Source: Marvania coccoides (Eukaryota; Chlorophyta; Trebouxiophyceae; Chlorellales; Chlorellaceae). From it: DNA of 64,000 bases. Positions 46,347-57,892 of this stretch are shown here, one piece after another. Position 1 is the stretch's first letter. Each line of letters opens with the position of its first letter. The notes under the pieces were generated by a model. That model did no database searches and was not told the DNA's origin. It was given only the letters and a program-made list of their open reading frames with translations. The stretch spans positions 620,001-684,000 of the forward strand of contig OY978108.1 of NCBI GenBank assembly GCA_963854735.1, written 5' to 3'. A program made the position numbers and the translations under genes.

Positions 46347-47091
46347 ATGTCTTTGGCAACAACTTCTCATTCACTGAGCTACGCAGTCAGTGCGCAGCAG
46401 CCTCGCTGCTCGCTGGCTCTCACGCAAGGAAACGGAATTCAGCGGCAGCCTGCGCTTCAGCCTTCGAGGTGGTCACTTCTCCGTGGCCCCTACAAAAAAC
46501 AAGCTTCGCCGTTCATCCAAGGTCCGGCTTTGTCTCTGCTGCGCTGGGAGACTGGGGTCTGCAGAGCCGCTGCAGAGGAGGATGGAGCGGAGGACCCTTC
46601 GGCATCAGGCATGGGCGACATCGAGAAAGAGCGGGCAAGGCTTTCAAAGATGATGGCCACGCCCTCCATCACCGGTACGGAACTCAGAGAACTGATTTTG
46701 AGCAAATGGATGGATTTTGAGCAAACGGCAGTACGACTGCAGGCTGACGAAGCGTGGGAAGACAGTTTATTTCCAAGTTTTTTGGCTGGGGCAAAAGTCG
46801 TTTCCGCTCACCGAGGAAGAATATCAGATGCAGCTGGATGCCGTGGCCGAGTATTTGACAATGTGGGGAGTATCTGACGTCGTACGGGCTGGAATTGCTG
46901 CAGCAAAGTGGGCCCCTGGCCTCACGATCGGTAGGTTGGGTTTTGGTTTTCCAGTTTTCCCCTTTTCATCACTTGACCAAAACGCTGCCTTTTCAACCAC
47001 CCCTCATTTAGGTGGCGGTGCACGAGCTTACACCATCAACTTGGGCGTTGACGTGGGGGCTGGGCGCAGCGGCGAATGGAATAGTTTCTGA
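46347..47091 (+). CDS. DUF3067 plastid protein with apparent frameshift
   Basis: The gene starts at ATG 46347 with a Ser/Gln/Arg-rich plastid transit peptide. Exon 1 ends at 46930 and exon 2 is 47012-47091. The DUF3067 domain (cyanobacterial and plastid, function unknown) begins GTELRELILSKW in one frame and continues RQYDCRLTKRGKTVYFQVFW in another. It then reads QKSFPLTEEEYQMQLDAVAEY. Between them lie two adjacent 19 bp near-copies (46694-46712 and 46713-46731, 16 of 19 identical), and 19 is not a multiple of three. No GT-AG or GC-AG pair can excise it. Either the locus is broken here, or the extra copy is a sequence error or recent mutation. Confidence 0.7.
46694..46731. repeat. 19 bp imperfect tandem duplication in DUF3067 gene
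   Basis: Copies begin gattttgagcaaatgg and gattttgagcaaacgg; mismatches are at three positions. The duplication shifts the frame by one within an otherwise conserved domain. Confidence 0.85.
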
Positions 47092-47216
47092 CGAAAATGG
47101 TCAACAAATTTTTACATCACTAGTAATTTGTAACGAAGACCATTCAAGGCCTTAAGCTGCTTCTAATACAATGAATTGTGGGGTTTTATGGGGTGTAATA
47201 GCACTACTGTGCCTCA

Positions 47217-48965
47217 TCATGCCAGGTATTCTCGTGGGTCAGTCACAAAGCCGGTGAGGGCCGATGCCGCCGCGGTGTAAGGGCTGGCCAGGTAGATCTG
47301 CAAGAAAGGGAAAGAAGGCATCAGATAGACATTTCCATTTTCGCCTACTTTGCTCTGCTGTAAAAACTAAATACTCCAAGACACACCTGTCCCTCCTTGT
47401 GTCCCATGCGGCCGGGGAAGTTGCGGTTGGTGGTGGACACGCACACCTGGGGCTCGTTCATGCGGGCAAAGGTGTCACGGGGGCCACCCAGGCAAGCCGC
47501 GCACGAAGGTGCCGCGGGGGTCACGCAGCCGGCAGCCTCAAAGATCTGCGCCGCGGTCTTGCCGCCGCAGCCAGGCACGGGCAGGGTGTACACATCCGCC
47601 CACACCTTTTGGGTGGCAGGCACCAGGTAGGTGGGCACCTTCACCTCGGCGCCAGCCTGGTGCAGCAGCTTGGCGGCGGCCTGGAAGTCCTCGGTCTTGC
47701 CGCCAGTGCAGGATCCAATGTACACGCGGTCGATCTTCACGTCCCTGCACTCCCGCGCGAGCTTGCGGTTGTCAGGGGAATGGGGCGCCGCCACCACCGG
47801 CTCCAGCTTGGTGACATCGAACTTGTAGTCTGCGATGTAGTTGGCCAGGGCGTCAGCGTAGACGGGCTCAAAGGGGTCGCTGGTGCGCGCGGTGACGTAG
47901 TCAAAGGTGGTCTGGTCGGGCGGGCACATGCCGTTTTTACCTCCCGCCTCTACCACCATGTTGCAGATCGTCATGCGCTCCTCCATGCTCATCCCATCGA
48001 TCGCGCTGCCACAAAACTCCATCGCCTTGTATGTGCCGCCGCTCACCGTGATCTCGCCGATGATGTGCAGAATGAGGTCCTTGGCCAGCAGGTAGTTGGG
48101 CATCTGGCCTTCCATCAGGAACCGCATGGTGGGCGGCACCTTGATGAGCAGCTTGCCGGTGCCCAGGATGAACCCGGCGTCGGTGTTGCCCACCCCCGTC
48201 GCGAACTGGCCGAAAGCGCCGGCATTGCAGGTGTGCGAGTCAGTGCCGAACAGCACCTCTCCGGGCTTGCAGTGGCCCTCCTGCGCCAGCGCCACATGGC
48301 AGACGCCCTTGTAGTCGGGGTTGGCCTTGAAGTTGCTGAGATCAGTGATGTCGTAAAAGTATTTAATGTTGTACTGCTTCGCCATATCCCGCAGGATGTC
48401 CACGTTGCGGTTGGCGCGGGGGTCGGAGGTGAAGATGTAGTGGTCGGGGATAATGACCACTTTTTCGTTGTCCCACACCTGTGCGTTGGGGCCAAATTCC
48501 TTCTGGAAGATGCCAAAGGTGCCTGGTCCACAAACATCATGCGTCATAAGCTTCGAGACCTCGGTCCAAATGTTTTGGCCCGGCACGACAGCAGAGTTGC
48601 TAGAGTGCTTGGCGAGGATCTTTTCGGTCATGGTCATGGCCGTCTTGACCTGCAGACAAGGTAAAGGAAACGTGAATACCGAGATATCCCCCCCTTCAAA
48701 ATGCCAAAACTTCACGGAAATAATTAAAAAGGATTTCAAAAAAAAAAAAAAAGGGGCATATTTTTGGCATGTCCACATGTCGAGTGGTAGGAAATTCAGT
48801 GATGAGTGCAAAACCGCTGCCCCACAAGTTTACCTGTCCAGTGGACGCCGGTGAGCGAGGAGAGGGCGACGCGGCAATGCTCTGCACCTTGAGAGAACTG
48901 CACTGCTTCCTCTGGACACGGCTGGTGGTGGCCTGAGCTTTCATCTTCAGCGCTCCACTCATCAT
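47217..48965 (-). CDS. 3-isopropylmalate dehydratase large subunit
   Basis: Three coding exons (48965-48834, 48649-47387, 47297-47217, minus), all phase 0, encode 491 residues. The enzyme isomerises isopropylmalate in leucine synthesis, with a separate small subunit; in plants it is plastidial. The first ~45 residues are a Lys/Arg/Ser-rich transit peptide with almost no acidic residues. The aconitase-fold cluster ligands are in [14 protein letters not shown] and in [10 protein letters not shown], with the substrate-binding block [36 protein letters not shown] is also conserved. Plants use the same large subunit in glucosinolate-type chain elongation, but nothing here indicates that role. Confidence 0.95.
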
Positions 48966-49253
48966 GTTTTCCAGTATTTTTTCAAAAATTCAAAAACGAA
49001 CGAGCCGGCAGGCGCCTTGTCTTTCTCGTGAAAAAATAAATGATTTGCTAAAAATTCTTACAAGCTTCACACAAGCAACTTGGAAGCGGCACAAGACAGA
49101 ACTCGCGTTTATTAAAAAACAATTGGACCGACATGCAGGTTAGAGCAGAGAAAAGCCGCAAATTTGCGAGTGATGAGGTTGCTAGCTGACTTTCTTTCCA
49201 GCCGCCATCATGGCAAACGTCTTGCGAGAGCAGAACATTACAACGCCGTAAAA
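48966..49253. other. Spacer between isomerase and sirtuin genes
   Basis: Tandem minus-strand genes are separated by 288 bp. TTACA motifs near 49050 and 49247 read TGTAA on the minus strand, just past the sirtuin stop. Confidence 0.4.
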
Positions 49254-50663
49254 TCATGCAGGTCTCGGCCGCTTTTCTTCCCTCTCGCCACCGCTGCCAT
49301 TCTCTTCCTCCTTGACCTCATTATGGTGTTGGAGGGCTGCAGGGTCATGGTAGTGCACCACCTGGCTGACAAACCGCCACTCCCGCTCTCCCTTCTCCAC
49401 CGCCTTTGCCGCGTCGTCGTGCACTAGGGCCACCCTGCTGCTGCTGGCCCCTGCTGTTGCCATGTCCAGCTCCAGCTCGATGGACACCAGGCAGTCTTCG
49501 TGGGAGTCCACTCGCCGATGTGCCTCAAACGGCGGCTCTGTTCGCAGTACAGGTCGATCGTCGCCTTTGAAGCGGAAACTCGCAGAGCGTAGAATGGGCA
49601 GCGCGCATTCCGGCCCATGCCGGCTGTGGACCTCCACCTTGAGCGTGCCCAGCCCTCCTGCACCATCGCCGCTCTCCTTATCCAACAACTTATGCCGCAC
49701 AATGACGACGTCCTCGCGCTTGTAAGGCGGCACAGGGGTCTCCAGCTTGGCCATCAGCCGCCGCATGACGTCGTCCGCCTTGGCCCGGATGACCAGCCCG
49801 CCGGAAGCTTCCGCCTTTTTATCGTGCTGCGTTTTTTGCAGGTTTATTATGACCAGCGTACCAGCTGCATGAACAGGTGGGAAAGCTTGGGGGAGAAAAT
49901 ATAAACGAACTGTTGTGATGAGGAATAAATGGAGTGTCGTCTAATATTATGTTGAGCTACCTGTGGGTTTGTTCTTGTACTTGCGGATGGTTTTGAGCGG
50001 CAGATTGCAGGCGGGCGTAATCTGGAGGCTCGTACCCAAGCAGATGGCCAGGTCTGCCTCTTTCGCGTGCGTCTCTGACTCCTCCAGCTCGTCCTCCGGC
50101 AGCGCATCCTCCCAGTCGAGAATGTGGTCGTGCAGCGCGCCGCCGCACCGCCGCTTGGTGCAGCGCCGCCCGGTTTTCTTGAAGCCCACTGTCTCGATTT
50201 CAAAGTCGCGAATGTACTCGGTGTTGCACTTGGAGCACCGCTCCGAGAAGCAGTTGCCGTGCAGCTCAGCGATGCGGTGGCGTGGAATGCCAGAGCGTAG
50301 GTGAAGGCCATCAACATTCTGAGAGACGACGTAGGTTAGTTTGCCGCTGTCCATCAGGCTCACAAGCGCGGCGTGCGCGAATGACGGTCTTGCGACGGTA
50401 AAGCTGACTTTGGGGCGAGGCAGTGGCTTGCCCTGCCGCTGCAACGTCCAAATGCCCGACGGTCCTCGGAAATCTGGAATTCCGCAGGAGGTGGAGATGC
50501 CCGCCCCTGTGAAGGCTACAATCCTTTTGGAGTTTTGTACGAGCTCCGCCAGCCGGGTGATCTTGGCGTCGAGCTCCTCTGGGGAGTCGAAATGCTCAGG
50601 TGCACCCAGCTGGCCCCCCAGGTCCTCTCTATACGACAGCTTCTCGGCGTAGCCCAGGCTCAT
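49254..50663 (-). CDS. SIRT6-type class IV sirtuin (SRT1-like)
   Basis: Two coding exons (50663-49961, 49864-49254, minus; phase-1 join) encode 437 residues. The N-terminus [16 protein letters not shown] is diagnostic for SIRT6/plant SRT1. The NAD pocket has [18 protein letters not shown] and SQNVDGLH. The catalytic His is H135 (AELHGN). Zinc ligands are probably C143/C146 and C168/C173, and [15 protein letters not shown] completes the fold. SIRT6 deacylates histone H3 and acts in DNA repair and transcription. The C-terminal region after NAD binding ([14 protein letters not shown]) is a further SIRT6-specific feature. The acidic, Glu-rich tail may be a nuclear element. Confidence 0.95.
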
Positions 50664-50852
50664 TTCGAAAGATAATTTTCGATGGGTTCTTAAATGACCA
50701 AAGTTAAATTCTTTCCCTATGTGATTGCATCTAAACTAAGCATCCTCGTTCTCTATGCGTTCTTAAAATTTGACATTTTTTACAAGAAGCAACAATGAAG
50801 TGAACAACTATAAAAAACATCTTCAACCTAAAAGACAGTTGGGAAAAAAACT

Positions 50853-53537
50853 CTAAAGCCGGAGCTGGGTGGTCATCACTTGGGCCACCTCTTGCGAGGC
50901 CCCCGGCAGGATGTCGTCCTGGATGTGTTGCTCTACCTGCGCCACCTGGACGTGGTACTCCCGCATGAAAGACCGCAGGCTGGCCACCACGTAGTCACGC
51001 AGCGCGGTGTGCTCGCTAGAATCGGCGTCCAAAGCACCGCCACCGTCCTCCATCTCATCAGCTGATGGACCAGCGAACCCGCCAGACGACAGCGCCTGCA
51101 CAAAGAGCTTGAGCACCTGCAGCACCGCGCCCTGCTGCTGCCCAGTGGTCTCTGCAAAATAGGCCTCCTTCTCGGGCAGCGCCCCCAGCGCCATGTCCAG
51201 CTGCTCGGGCAGCGCGTGGCCCGCTTCCACTGCCGCCTCCATCGCCGCCACCGCCGCCCGGCCGATGGCCAGGTCGTCAACGGCATCCTGCACGCGCGCA
51301 ATCGTCTTGCTCACCGCGCGCCGCAGCATCTCCCACGCCATTCCGCTGCGCGACTGGTCCGACAGCCGCTGCACCCCCTCTGGGCCAAACACCCAAGACA
51401 CGATGGCCTCCGCCGACACTAGCCGCAGCGTCATGAGGCGGTCCACCGCCATCACCGCGCGCTGGGGATTCAGCGCCCAGGTGTCTGCCGCCGTGGACAC
51501 CACCGCCACCTGGCCCTCCAGCCCGGTGTCTTTTGCCAGCAGCGCCAGAGGGCCGTAGTACCGCTCCAGGGCCACTATCATGTGGGAATACGATTTGGCG
51601 CCCGCCACCAACAAGCACCGGATCAGCATGCGTAGCACCCCGATCTTCCCTCCCAGCACGCTCTCCAGCTTGTTTTCAGTCACCCACGCGTCCAGAGTGT
51701 CGGCGGGCGCCTTTTTTTTCACCAGCTGCTCCAGCGCTCGAGCGGCCCACACCCCCTCCAGGTCCATCCCCACCGCGTCTTGGCTGCCGGCCGGCGGGAG
51801 CCCTGCTACAAGGGGCTTGGGCGGCAGCAGTTCGGCAAACTCGTTGGGGATGACGCTCCGCACGTGTTCCCAGTAACACAGGCGCACCATGCGGTTCATG
51901 ACGGCGACACAGAAGCGGCGCTGGCCGTCGTAGGCGGGCGCAGCCAGAACGTGCTCCCACTTGGACCACGGCCACACGTACTCAAAGTTTGAGAGGTGGT
52001 AGGCCAGCCACTCTGCCATGCGCTCCCGCAGCGCAGGGTCCATGACGTTCATGCGCGCAAAGTTCTCTCGCACGCAGGCACTCATGGCGCGGGGGAACAG
52101 CTTCAGCAGCTTGCAGAGCTCCACCATGAGGGAGGAGTACATGATGGGCTTGAACTCGGGGGCCGGCAGGCGCAGCATCTGGCTGAACAGCACCTCGCAC
52201 AGCAGCGGCTCAAACGAATAGGGCAGGGGCAGAGAACGCGCCAACTGCTTGGCGCACTCCACCCGGTCGCCCTCAAACCACGCAATGGTGTCGGTGAAGT
52301 AGTCCTGGGCCACCAGGCGCTCCGCCAGGGAGCGGTCCCCCAGGGTGTGCTGCGGGTCCAGGAACCGCACGATGCCGCGGGGAGGGAACGCCTGAAGCAC
52401 CAGCGCCCCCACCAAGGTGGTTGGCGTGCCCTCAGGCACCTCCACGGGGGGGCTGGAGGGCACAGCGGGGGCAGGGACGGTGTGGCTTTGTGGGGCGGCA
52501 GCCAGCGTCGTCTCCAGCCCTGCGTGCACGCGAGGGATGCCCTGCAGTGTCCATACCTTTTTATCCACCATATCGCCCACCGCCTGCACCACCTCTGTCA
52601 GGAAAGAAGCGCCGCCGTTGTCGGTTTCTGCCACAGGGTCGTCTTCTTTGATTGCAGAGGCAAAGGGCCGCAGTCCCGGCTGCTGGGAGCGCGGCCGCTC
52701 CTCCAGGTACTGTTGCGCAGTGGCCATGAGGGCATCCACGCCCTCGGGCTCGGCTTCAGCCAGCTCTGAGCCGCCAAAAGGCAGCGCCATCAGCGCCATG
52801 TACACCAAATGGTCTGTATAGGGCTGCCACGAGCGGCCGTCGTCGCCTTCTGGGGCGGATGTAGAGGCCTGTAGCGCGGCACTCACCAGGGTCTGTAGCG
52901 CCGCCAGCACGGAGGCAGGCTGCAGCACGCCGGGCACCACGAGCGCCGCCAGCAGGCGCAGCAGCAGGCGGGCCTTGCGGTAGGCCTCCGGGTGCTGCAG
53001 CGCGCTGCCCAGCTCCTTTGAGATCTGGAAGAGCAGCTCCGCCACGAACGCGGGCTCCTCCGCATTAATCACCCCTATATTATATAAAGGAAAAACGGAG
53101 AAGAAAATTTTAACGGTGGCATTCTAGACCTGCAAAAATGCACTCCGCAACTCACCGATGATGAGGCTGTACAGCGGAACTTTGTGAGGCAGTTGAACCG
53201 CGCAGTCGATGAGCATGGCATGCACTGCGCTGGGGTTCGACCTTGCCTCCCTCTTGACGTTCTTGGCGATGGACACAATGGACTCTGGGTCCATCTGCAG
53301 GGACTGCATACAGGAAAACGAGACAATGGGTGAGAAGACAAATTGTAACCATCAAACGTGAAAAACACCAGTGAAACTGCTGTAGAGGTAGCACACCGGC
53401 ATGGCCTTGTCGCCGACCGCCATCAGCGTGGAGAGCAGCAGGCGGACGGGGTCCAGGGGCTCCTCCTCCCTCTGCCGCTTAAATCCGCTACGGAATCCTC
53501 TTCCCTTGCCCCGGAACCCTTCTCCCGCGTCGTCCAT
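50853..53537 (-). CDS. CBP80: Nuclear cap-binding protein 1 (CBP80)
   Basis: Three coding exons (53537-53397, 53303-53156, 53074-50853, minus) encode 836 residues, like plant ABH1. CBP80 with CBP20 binds the m7G cap of nuclear RNA and promotes splicing and export. An Arg/Gly-rich N-terminus (FRGKGRGFRSGFKRQREEE) precedes MIF4G-like helical domains. Matching segments are LPAPEFKPIMYSSLMVELCKL, WLAYHLSNFEYVWPWSKWEHV and FCVAVMNRMVRLCYWEHV. The middle contains a Ser/Pro-rich insert. Overall helix order and spacing follow animal NCBP1. The gene is head-to-head with the PP7-like gene. Confidence 0.9.
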
Positions 53538-53837
53538 GGCGGCCGAGATGAGAGATTGTATTATAGGAATTGCCTGATGAGAATAATTTTAACGCGCTGT
53601 GCCAAGATCGCCGCTTCCTTGCGTCCTTCCCGGTATTATGGATATCGGTAACAATTAAACAAACAACGCAGTTCGGCAGGAGAATCAGAAATAAAAAGAA
53701 ACTAGATTTTTTTGAAAGCGTTCAGCACGGACAACGATGCATTTAATTTATGCACTGGAAACAACGCCCATAAGGAGAGCTGAGAGAGGGCCTGGATTTG
53801 AAATAAAATAATAAAGGCAGTTTATAGTTAAAAAAAC
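53538..53837. promoter_or_regulatory. Divergent spacer: CBP80 / PP7-like
   Basis: A 300 bp spacer between outward-facing start codons. It is A/T-rich near the phosphatase gene and no defined element was seen. Confidence 0.4.
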
Positions 53838-55584
53838 ATGGCGGAAGAGGACTCCAGCGTGACGCTGCCTCCCGTGATGTCCCCTGAATGGGTCAATAAC
53901 GTGCAGGCAAAAATGAACAAGTCGACATGGAAGGGCGTGAGGGGCTTGAGAGAAGTGTTGCCCAAGCAGGTGGCCATCTCCATCTTGGAACGCACAGAGC
54001 GCCTTGTCGCGAGGGAGAAGACGGTCGTGGAGGTGAGGCCGCGTTAAAAATGAAGCAGTGCTCCTTGCACATTCCAACGATAACGATTTGGCTCCTCTTG
54101 GGATGCAGGTTGTGCCGGCGTCGCCCGAAATGTCGGTGGTGGTGGTTGGGGACACCCACGGCCAGTTCCACGACGTCTGCAGAATGTAAGTCTTCTCGAG
54201 TATTACTATAGACGGTTCAAAAGCTCATCACTTTGTAATTTCTCCCCAAACAACAACAAAACAGGCTGGAGGTGGCGGGCCCACCGTCGCAGCACAAAAT
54301 CTACATCTTCAACGGTGATTTTGTGGACCGCGGCGCCTGGGGCATGGAGACTCTCATCCTGCTGTGCTGCTGGAAGCTGGCGCTGCCCAACAACGTCTTC
54401 ATGCTGCGTGGCAACCACGAAACTGCGACCTGCTCCATTCTGTACGGGTTCAAGGGCGAGCTGGAGGCCAAGTACGGCAAATCCGCGTGGAAGGGGGTGT
54501 TTGCGGCGTGCAAGAAGATGTTTGCGGCGCTCCCTCTGGCGGCAGTGGTCAACCGGCGCACGCTGGTGCTGCACGGTGGGCTGTTTCGCCGCCCGCCCAC
54601 GCGGTCCACCGGTAAGACAAAGCGCAAGAAGCTGGACAGCGGGGAGGTGGGCAGCCTGGAGGACCTGCAGAGGGCTTCAAAGGGGGGTCTTGACCCAGGG
54701 GGGTTGGGTGCCTCTCGTGTGGCCACCGACATTTTGTGGTCCGACCCCACCAAGACGCCAGGGTTTAAAGAGAATGACGCGCGCGGCATCGGCATGACCT
54801 TTGGGCCCGAGATCACCGAGCAATTTCTGCGGGAGAACAACCTGAAGCTGATTCTGCGGTCGCACGAAGGCCCCGACGCCCGGGAAGACAGGGAGGACAT
54901 GGGCAGCATGCTGGAGGGGTGGACTGAAGACCATGTCACTCCAGGTAAGCAAGAACAATTTCATTTAAAAAAACTGTGCGCGGTTTTCTTCAAAATATAA
55001 CCCCACCCACCTTTTTTATTAAATAAAATGCAGCTGGGCGGCTGGTGACGGTGTTCAGCGCGCCAGACTACCCGCAGTTCATGGCAGCGGGGGCTTCTCG
55101 CTACTCCAACAAGGCGGCGGTGGCGGTGCTGACCAGCCCCGACTACGACAACCCCTCCATGACGCAGTACGAGGCGGTACACCCCCGCCCTGAAGCCAAG
55201 CCGTACTATGACCTGGCAGTGAACGACAGCGATGAAGAACTGGAGCCCGTGGCGCCGACAGCCAGCGGCATGACTGATGTGCGCGAGGAAAAGAGCGTGG
55301 CAGACGGCGCGGCAGAAGCCTCTAGCGCGCCAGGAGAAGAGGAACGAGAGGAGGAAGCGCAAAACGGTGGCGAAGCGGTTGCAGTTGTGGCAGCGAAAGA
55401 GGAGGAGAAAGAGGCAGCAGCAGCAGCAGCAGCAGAACCTGGCAGCAGCCCTGTGGTGGCTCTTTGCGTGCCGAAAGTAGAGAAAGGAGGAGAGCAGCGG
55501 CCTGGCAGCCCTGCGGTGTCGCCAAAAGCGCACAGCCGAGGCACCAGCCCCACGCGGTGGCACCCGCATGTGCCATCAGCCTAG
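53838..55584 (+). CDS. PPP-family Ser/Thr phosphatase, PP7-like
   Basis: Four coding exons (53838-54032, 54109-54185, 54265-54944, 55034-55584) encode 500 residues. The metallophosphatase core has GDTHGQ (79-84), GDFVDRG (108-114), RGNHE (139-143), LVLHGG and RSHEG. The metal ligands Asp, His and Asn are therefore all present. The N-terminal lead (MSPEWVNNVQAKMNKSTWKG) and a basic insert after the HGG motif (GKTKRKKLDSGEVGSLED) resemble plant PP7 and the EF-hand phosphatases (RdgC/PPEF). No EF-hands are visible here. A long Glu/Ala-rich C-terminal tail is probably disordered. A TGTAA lies at 55618-55622. Confidence 0.88.
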
Positions 55585-56084
55585 GCGATCGATTTGTCAT
55601 CTATCTATGCTCCTCCTTGTAAAAAATATGGCCGTTTCCAGATTCGGCATTTTTTGCGGTGCCGAGCGCTTTGCGCCTCAAGAGGGGCGACCAGCACAAA
55701 AAAAGGTCCAAAATGTATTTTCATTGGATGAAAATATACTTGCAACTTCTTTTCACGAGTGTATCCATTAAGCAGCAATACGGGCCGCCCGCGAGAGCAG
55801 CCCTTTTTCACAAATAAAACTGAGCATCATAAAACTGAGCATCACTCTCCTTCGTTGAGATATATCACGGTTATCACACAAGCTCGCCTATTTGCGGTCG
55901 ATCAATTGCATTCCTCGCGTTCGCGAGGACCAGACCCAGAGGGTAAGTCGCATTTTTGGGGGGCTTCAATTTTTAATTTTAATTTTTTGCTCTACGAATG
56001 GGGAGTGGGCATTGCCTCATCACACAACAAGAGTATAATCATTACACGCGATTTACCATGTTTGCAGGTCCGCAGCAGCGGGCG
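55585..56084. other. Spacer and likely Dof 5' leader
   Basis: It contains a 15 bp direct repeat (55816-55845) and a likely 5'-UTR intron (55943-56067, gtaagt to tttgcag). The leader ends at the Dof start codon. Confidence 0.5.
55816..55845. repeat. 15 bp direct repeat, two copies
   Basis: The unit aaaactgagcatca(t/c) occurs twice in tandem between the PP7-like gene and the Dof gene. Function unknown. Confidence 0.8.
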
Positions 56085-57608
56085 ATGAGCGGTGTTGACA
56101 AATCAAGGGGTGCATCTCAAGAAAGAACTCGATTCGCCGCCGAGCCAGCTGTAGGAGCAGGAAACGGCAGCAGCGGCGCCCTCGACACCAGCAGCAGGTC
56201 CGCAGACCCCCCAGCTGCAGAGCCGGGTTCTACCTCTGGCCTGACTAACGGCGGCGATGACCACAACCACGACGCCGCTGCTGCCAAACTCGACAACAAG
56301 CCCAAGCTCCCGCGCCCTACCGCCATCCAGCCCTGCCCCCGATGCGGCAGCACAGAGACTAAATTCTGCTATTACAACAACTACAACATCAAGCAGCCGA
56401 GGTATTACTGCAAGGGGTGCCAGCGCTACTGGACCGCCGGGGGGACGCTGCGGGAGGTCCCGGTCGGCGCAGGGCGGCGCAAGAGCAAGATCATGCGGTC
56501 TTACGACGGCGGGGACACGCTGTCTGCAGGTACAATGTCCGCAGGGTCGATTCCCGTGGCCATCACCCCCGACCCCGCTGCGCTGAGCATGGCTGCCGTG
56601 GGAATGGTGGGTGGCGCACAAGCGATTGCCCCACTCATCCCTGGCATGCTTCCCGCAGCCATCCCGCTCCCTGCAGCAGTGGTGGCCTCCCTTCCTTTTC
56701 CGGTCGGGGACGTCACGATGCTGTCTTCTGGTGGCGGCGCTAGAGCTGTTGGAAATGCAGCGCCAGCGCAGCCCAAGGGCTCTCTGACCAAAGCAACGGC
56801 CAACGCGCTGTTTTCTGACCCCGTGCTGCCCCCCAACGTGTACAAAAGTGCCTCAAGGGCCGCGGCCACGGCAAGCCAGCACACGCGAAGGAGCGGAGCC
56901 ACCACCGAGGACACCAACAACAAGGATGCGAGCGATTCGGATGAAGAGGACGGGCGGCAAACGAAGAGAAAGCGAGAGGACGCGCCGGCAAACAGCCAGG
57001 GCATGCGATTGATAGCGGCAACAGGAGCAGGGGGTTACCCGATGGCGTCAGCAGAGTGGTACCCGGTGGAGTGGTTTCGAGGGGCGCAGCACGTGCAGCA
57101 AGCTCCACAGCATGCCGCAGCAGCGATGCAGATGCAGTATCAGGCGGCGGCAGCGGCAGGGTATGCAGCCCAGCAAGGGATTGCGATGCCTGGCATGTGG
57201 CCGATGCCGCAGCAAATGGCAGGCGGCTGGCCCATGCCCAGGTTCCCCATGCCTTTTAATCCCATGCAGCAGCCTGGAGGAGGAAAGGGAGAGGGAAACG
57301 AGAGGGAAAGGCAGCAACAGCAGCCGCCGCAGCAGCAGCCGGCGATGTCTTGGCCCCCGCATGGAGCGCCCTGGGGCCCGATGATGATGCCGTATGGGGG
57401 GATGCCGCCGATGCCGATGCCTGGTATGATGATGCCGCCGCAACCTGGTGGGCAGCAGATGCAGCAGCAGATGCAGCAGCAGCAGCAGCAGCAGCAGATG
57501 CAGCAGATGCGCATGAATGGATTCAGCATGATGCTGCCGCCGCAGCCACAGATGCAGCCGCCTCCCAGTATGCCACCACCGCCGAGCAGCAGCACCCATC
57601 CAAACTAG
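56085..57608 (+). CDS. Dof-type zinc finger transcription factor
   Basis: The coding region is intact in one exon, 507 residues from the ATG at 56085. The Dof finger is a CX2C-X21-CX2C unit with C84, C87, C109 and C112: [18 protein letters not shown] and [12 protein letters not shown]. It binds AAAG-core DNA in plants and algae. Green algae usually carry very few Dof genes. The NIKQPR and [12 protein letters not shown] wording resembles algal rather than land plant Dof. The rest is disordered, with a Met/Gln/Pro-rich C-terminal third (long MQQQ and [11 protein letters not shown] tracts) that could act as an activation region. Slippage-prone CAG-type tracts underlie the Gln runs. Confidence 0.95.
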   Translation: MSGVDKSRGASQERTRFAAEPAVGAGNGSSGALDTSSRSADPPAAEPGSTSGLTNGGDDHNHDAAAAKLDNKPKLPRPTAIQPCPRCGSTETKFCYYNNYNIKQPRYYCKGCQRYWTAGGTLREVPVGAGRRKSKIMRSYDGGDTLSAGTMSAGSIPVAITPDPAALSMAAVGMVGGAQAIAPLIPGMLPAAIPLPAAVVASLPFPVGDVTMLSSGGGARAVGNAAPAQPKGSLTKATANALFSDPVLPPNVYKSASRAAATASQHTRRSGATTEDTNNKDASDSDEEDGRQTKRKREDAPANSQGMRLIAATGAGGYPMASAEWYPVEWFRGAQHVQQAPQHAAAAMQMQYQAAAAAGYAAQQGIAMPGMWPMPQQMAGGWPMPRFPMPFNPMQQPGGGKGEGNERERQQQQPPQQQPAMSWPPHGAPWGPMMMPYGGMPPMPMPGMMMPPQPGGQQMQQQMQQQQQQQQMQQMRMNGFSMMLPPQPQMQPPPSMPPPPSSSTHPN

Positions 57609-57892
57609 TGGGCAGCAGACCCATCCAAACAACAAATGAGTAGAGCTATACTATTTTTCTTTGATCGACCAGTGATGAAAAAAATACATTTCATGTTTTT
57701 CATGTTTTCTTTTCACTTCCTCATTTCATGCTTCCCTTAAGTGTTACATGTACTTTAGTTTGTCTTTCGCGTTCTTCAATCTGCTTTCATTTGTTTTTTT
57801 GTTTTTTACTTTAGAAATTTCGACCTTGAAATCAATCATTCTCTTAGAAGCGTAAACGCTGCTACACCTAATTTCAAAGCACGAACGACAAT

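Noticed and set aside
46710..46725. A 16 nt micro-intron in the DUF3067 gene
   Set aside because: The extra segment has no GT or GC donor with an AG acceptor, and all other introns here are 45 nt or more.
47264..48664. Plus-strand open frame of 466 codons
   Set aside because: It is antisense to the LeuC-type isomerase and shows His/Gly/Val-rich composition without any domain.
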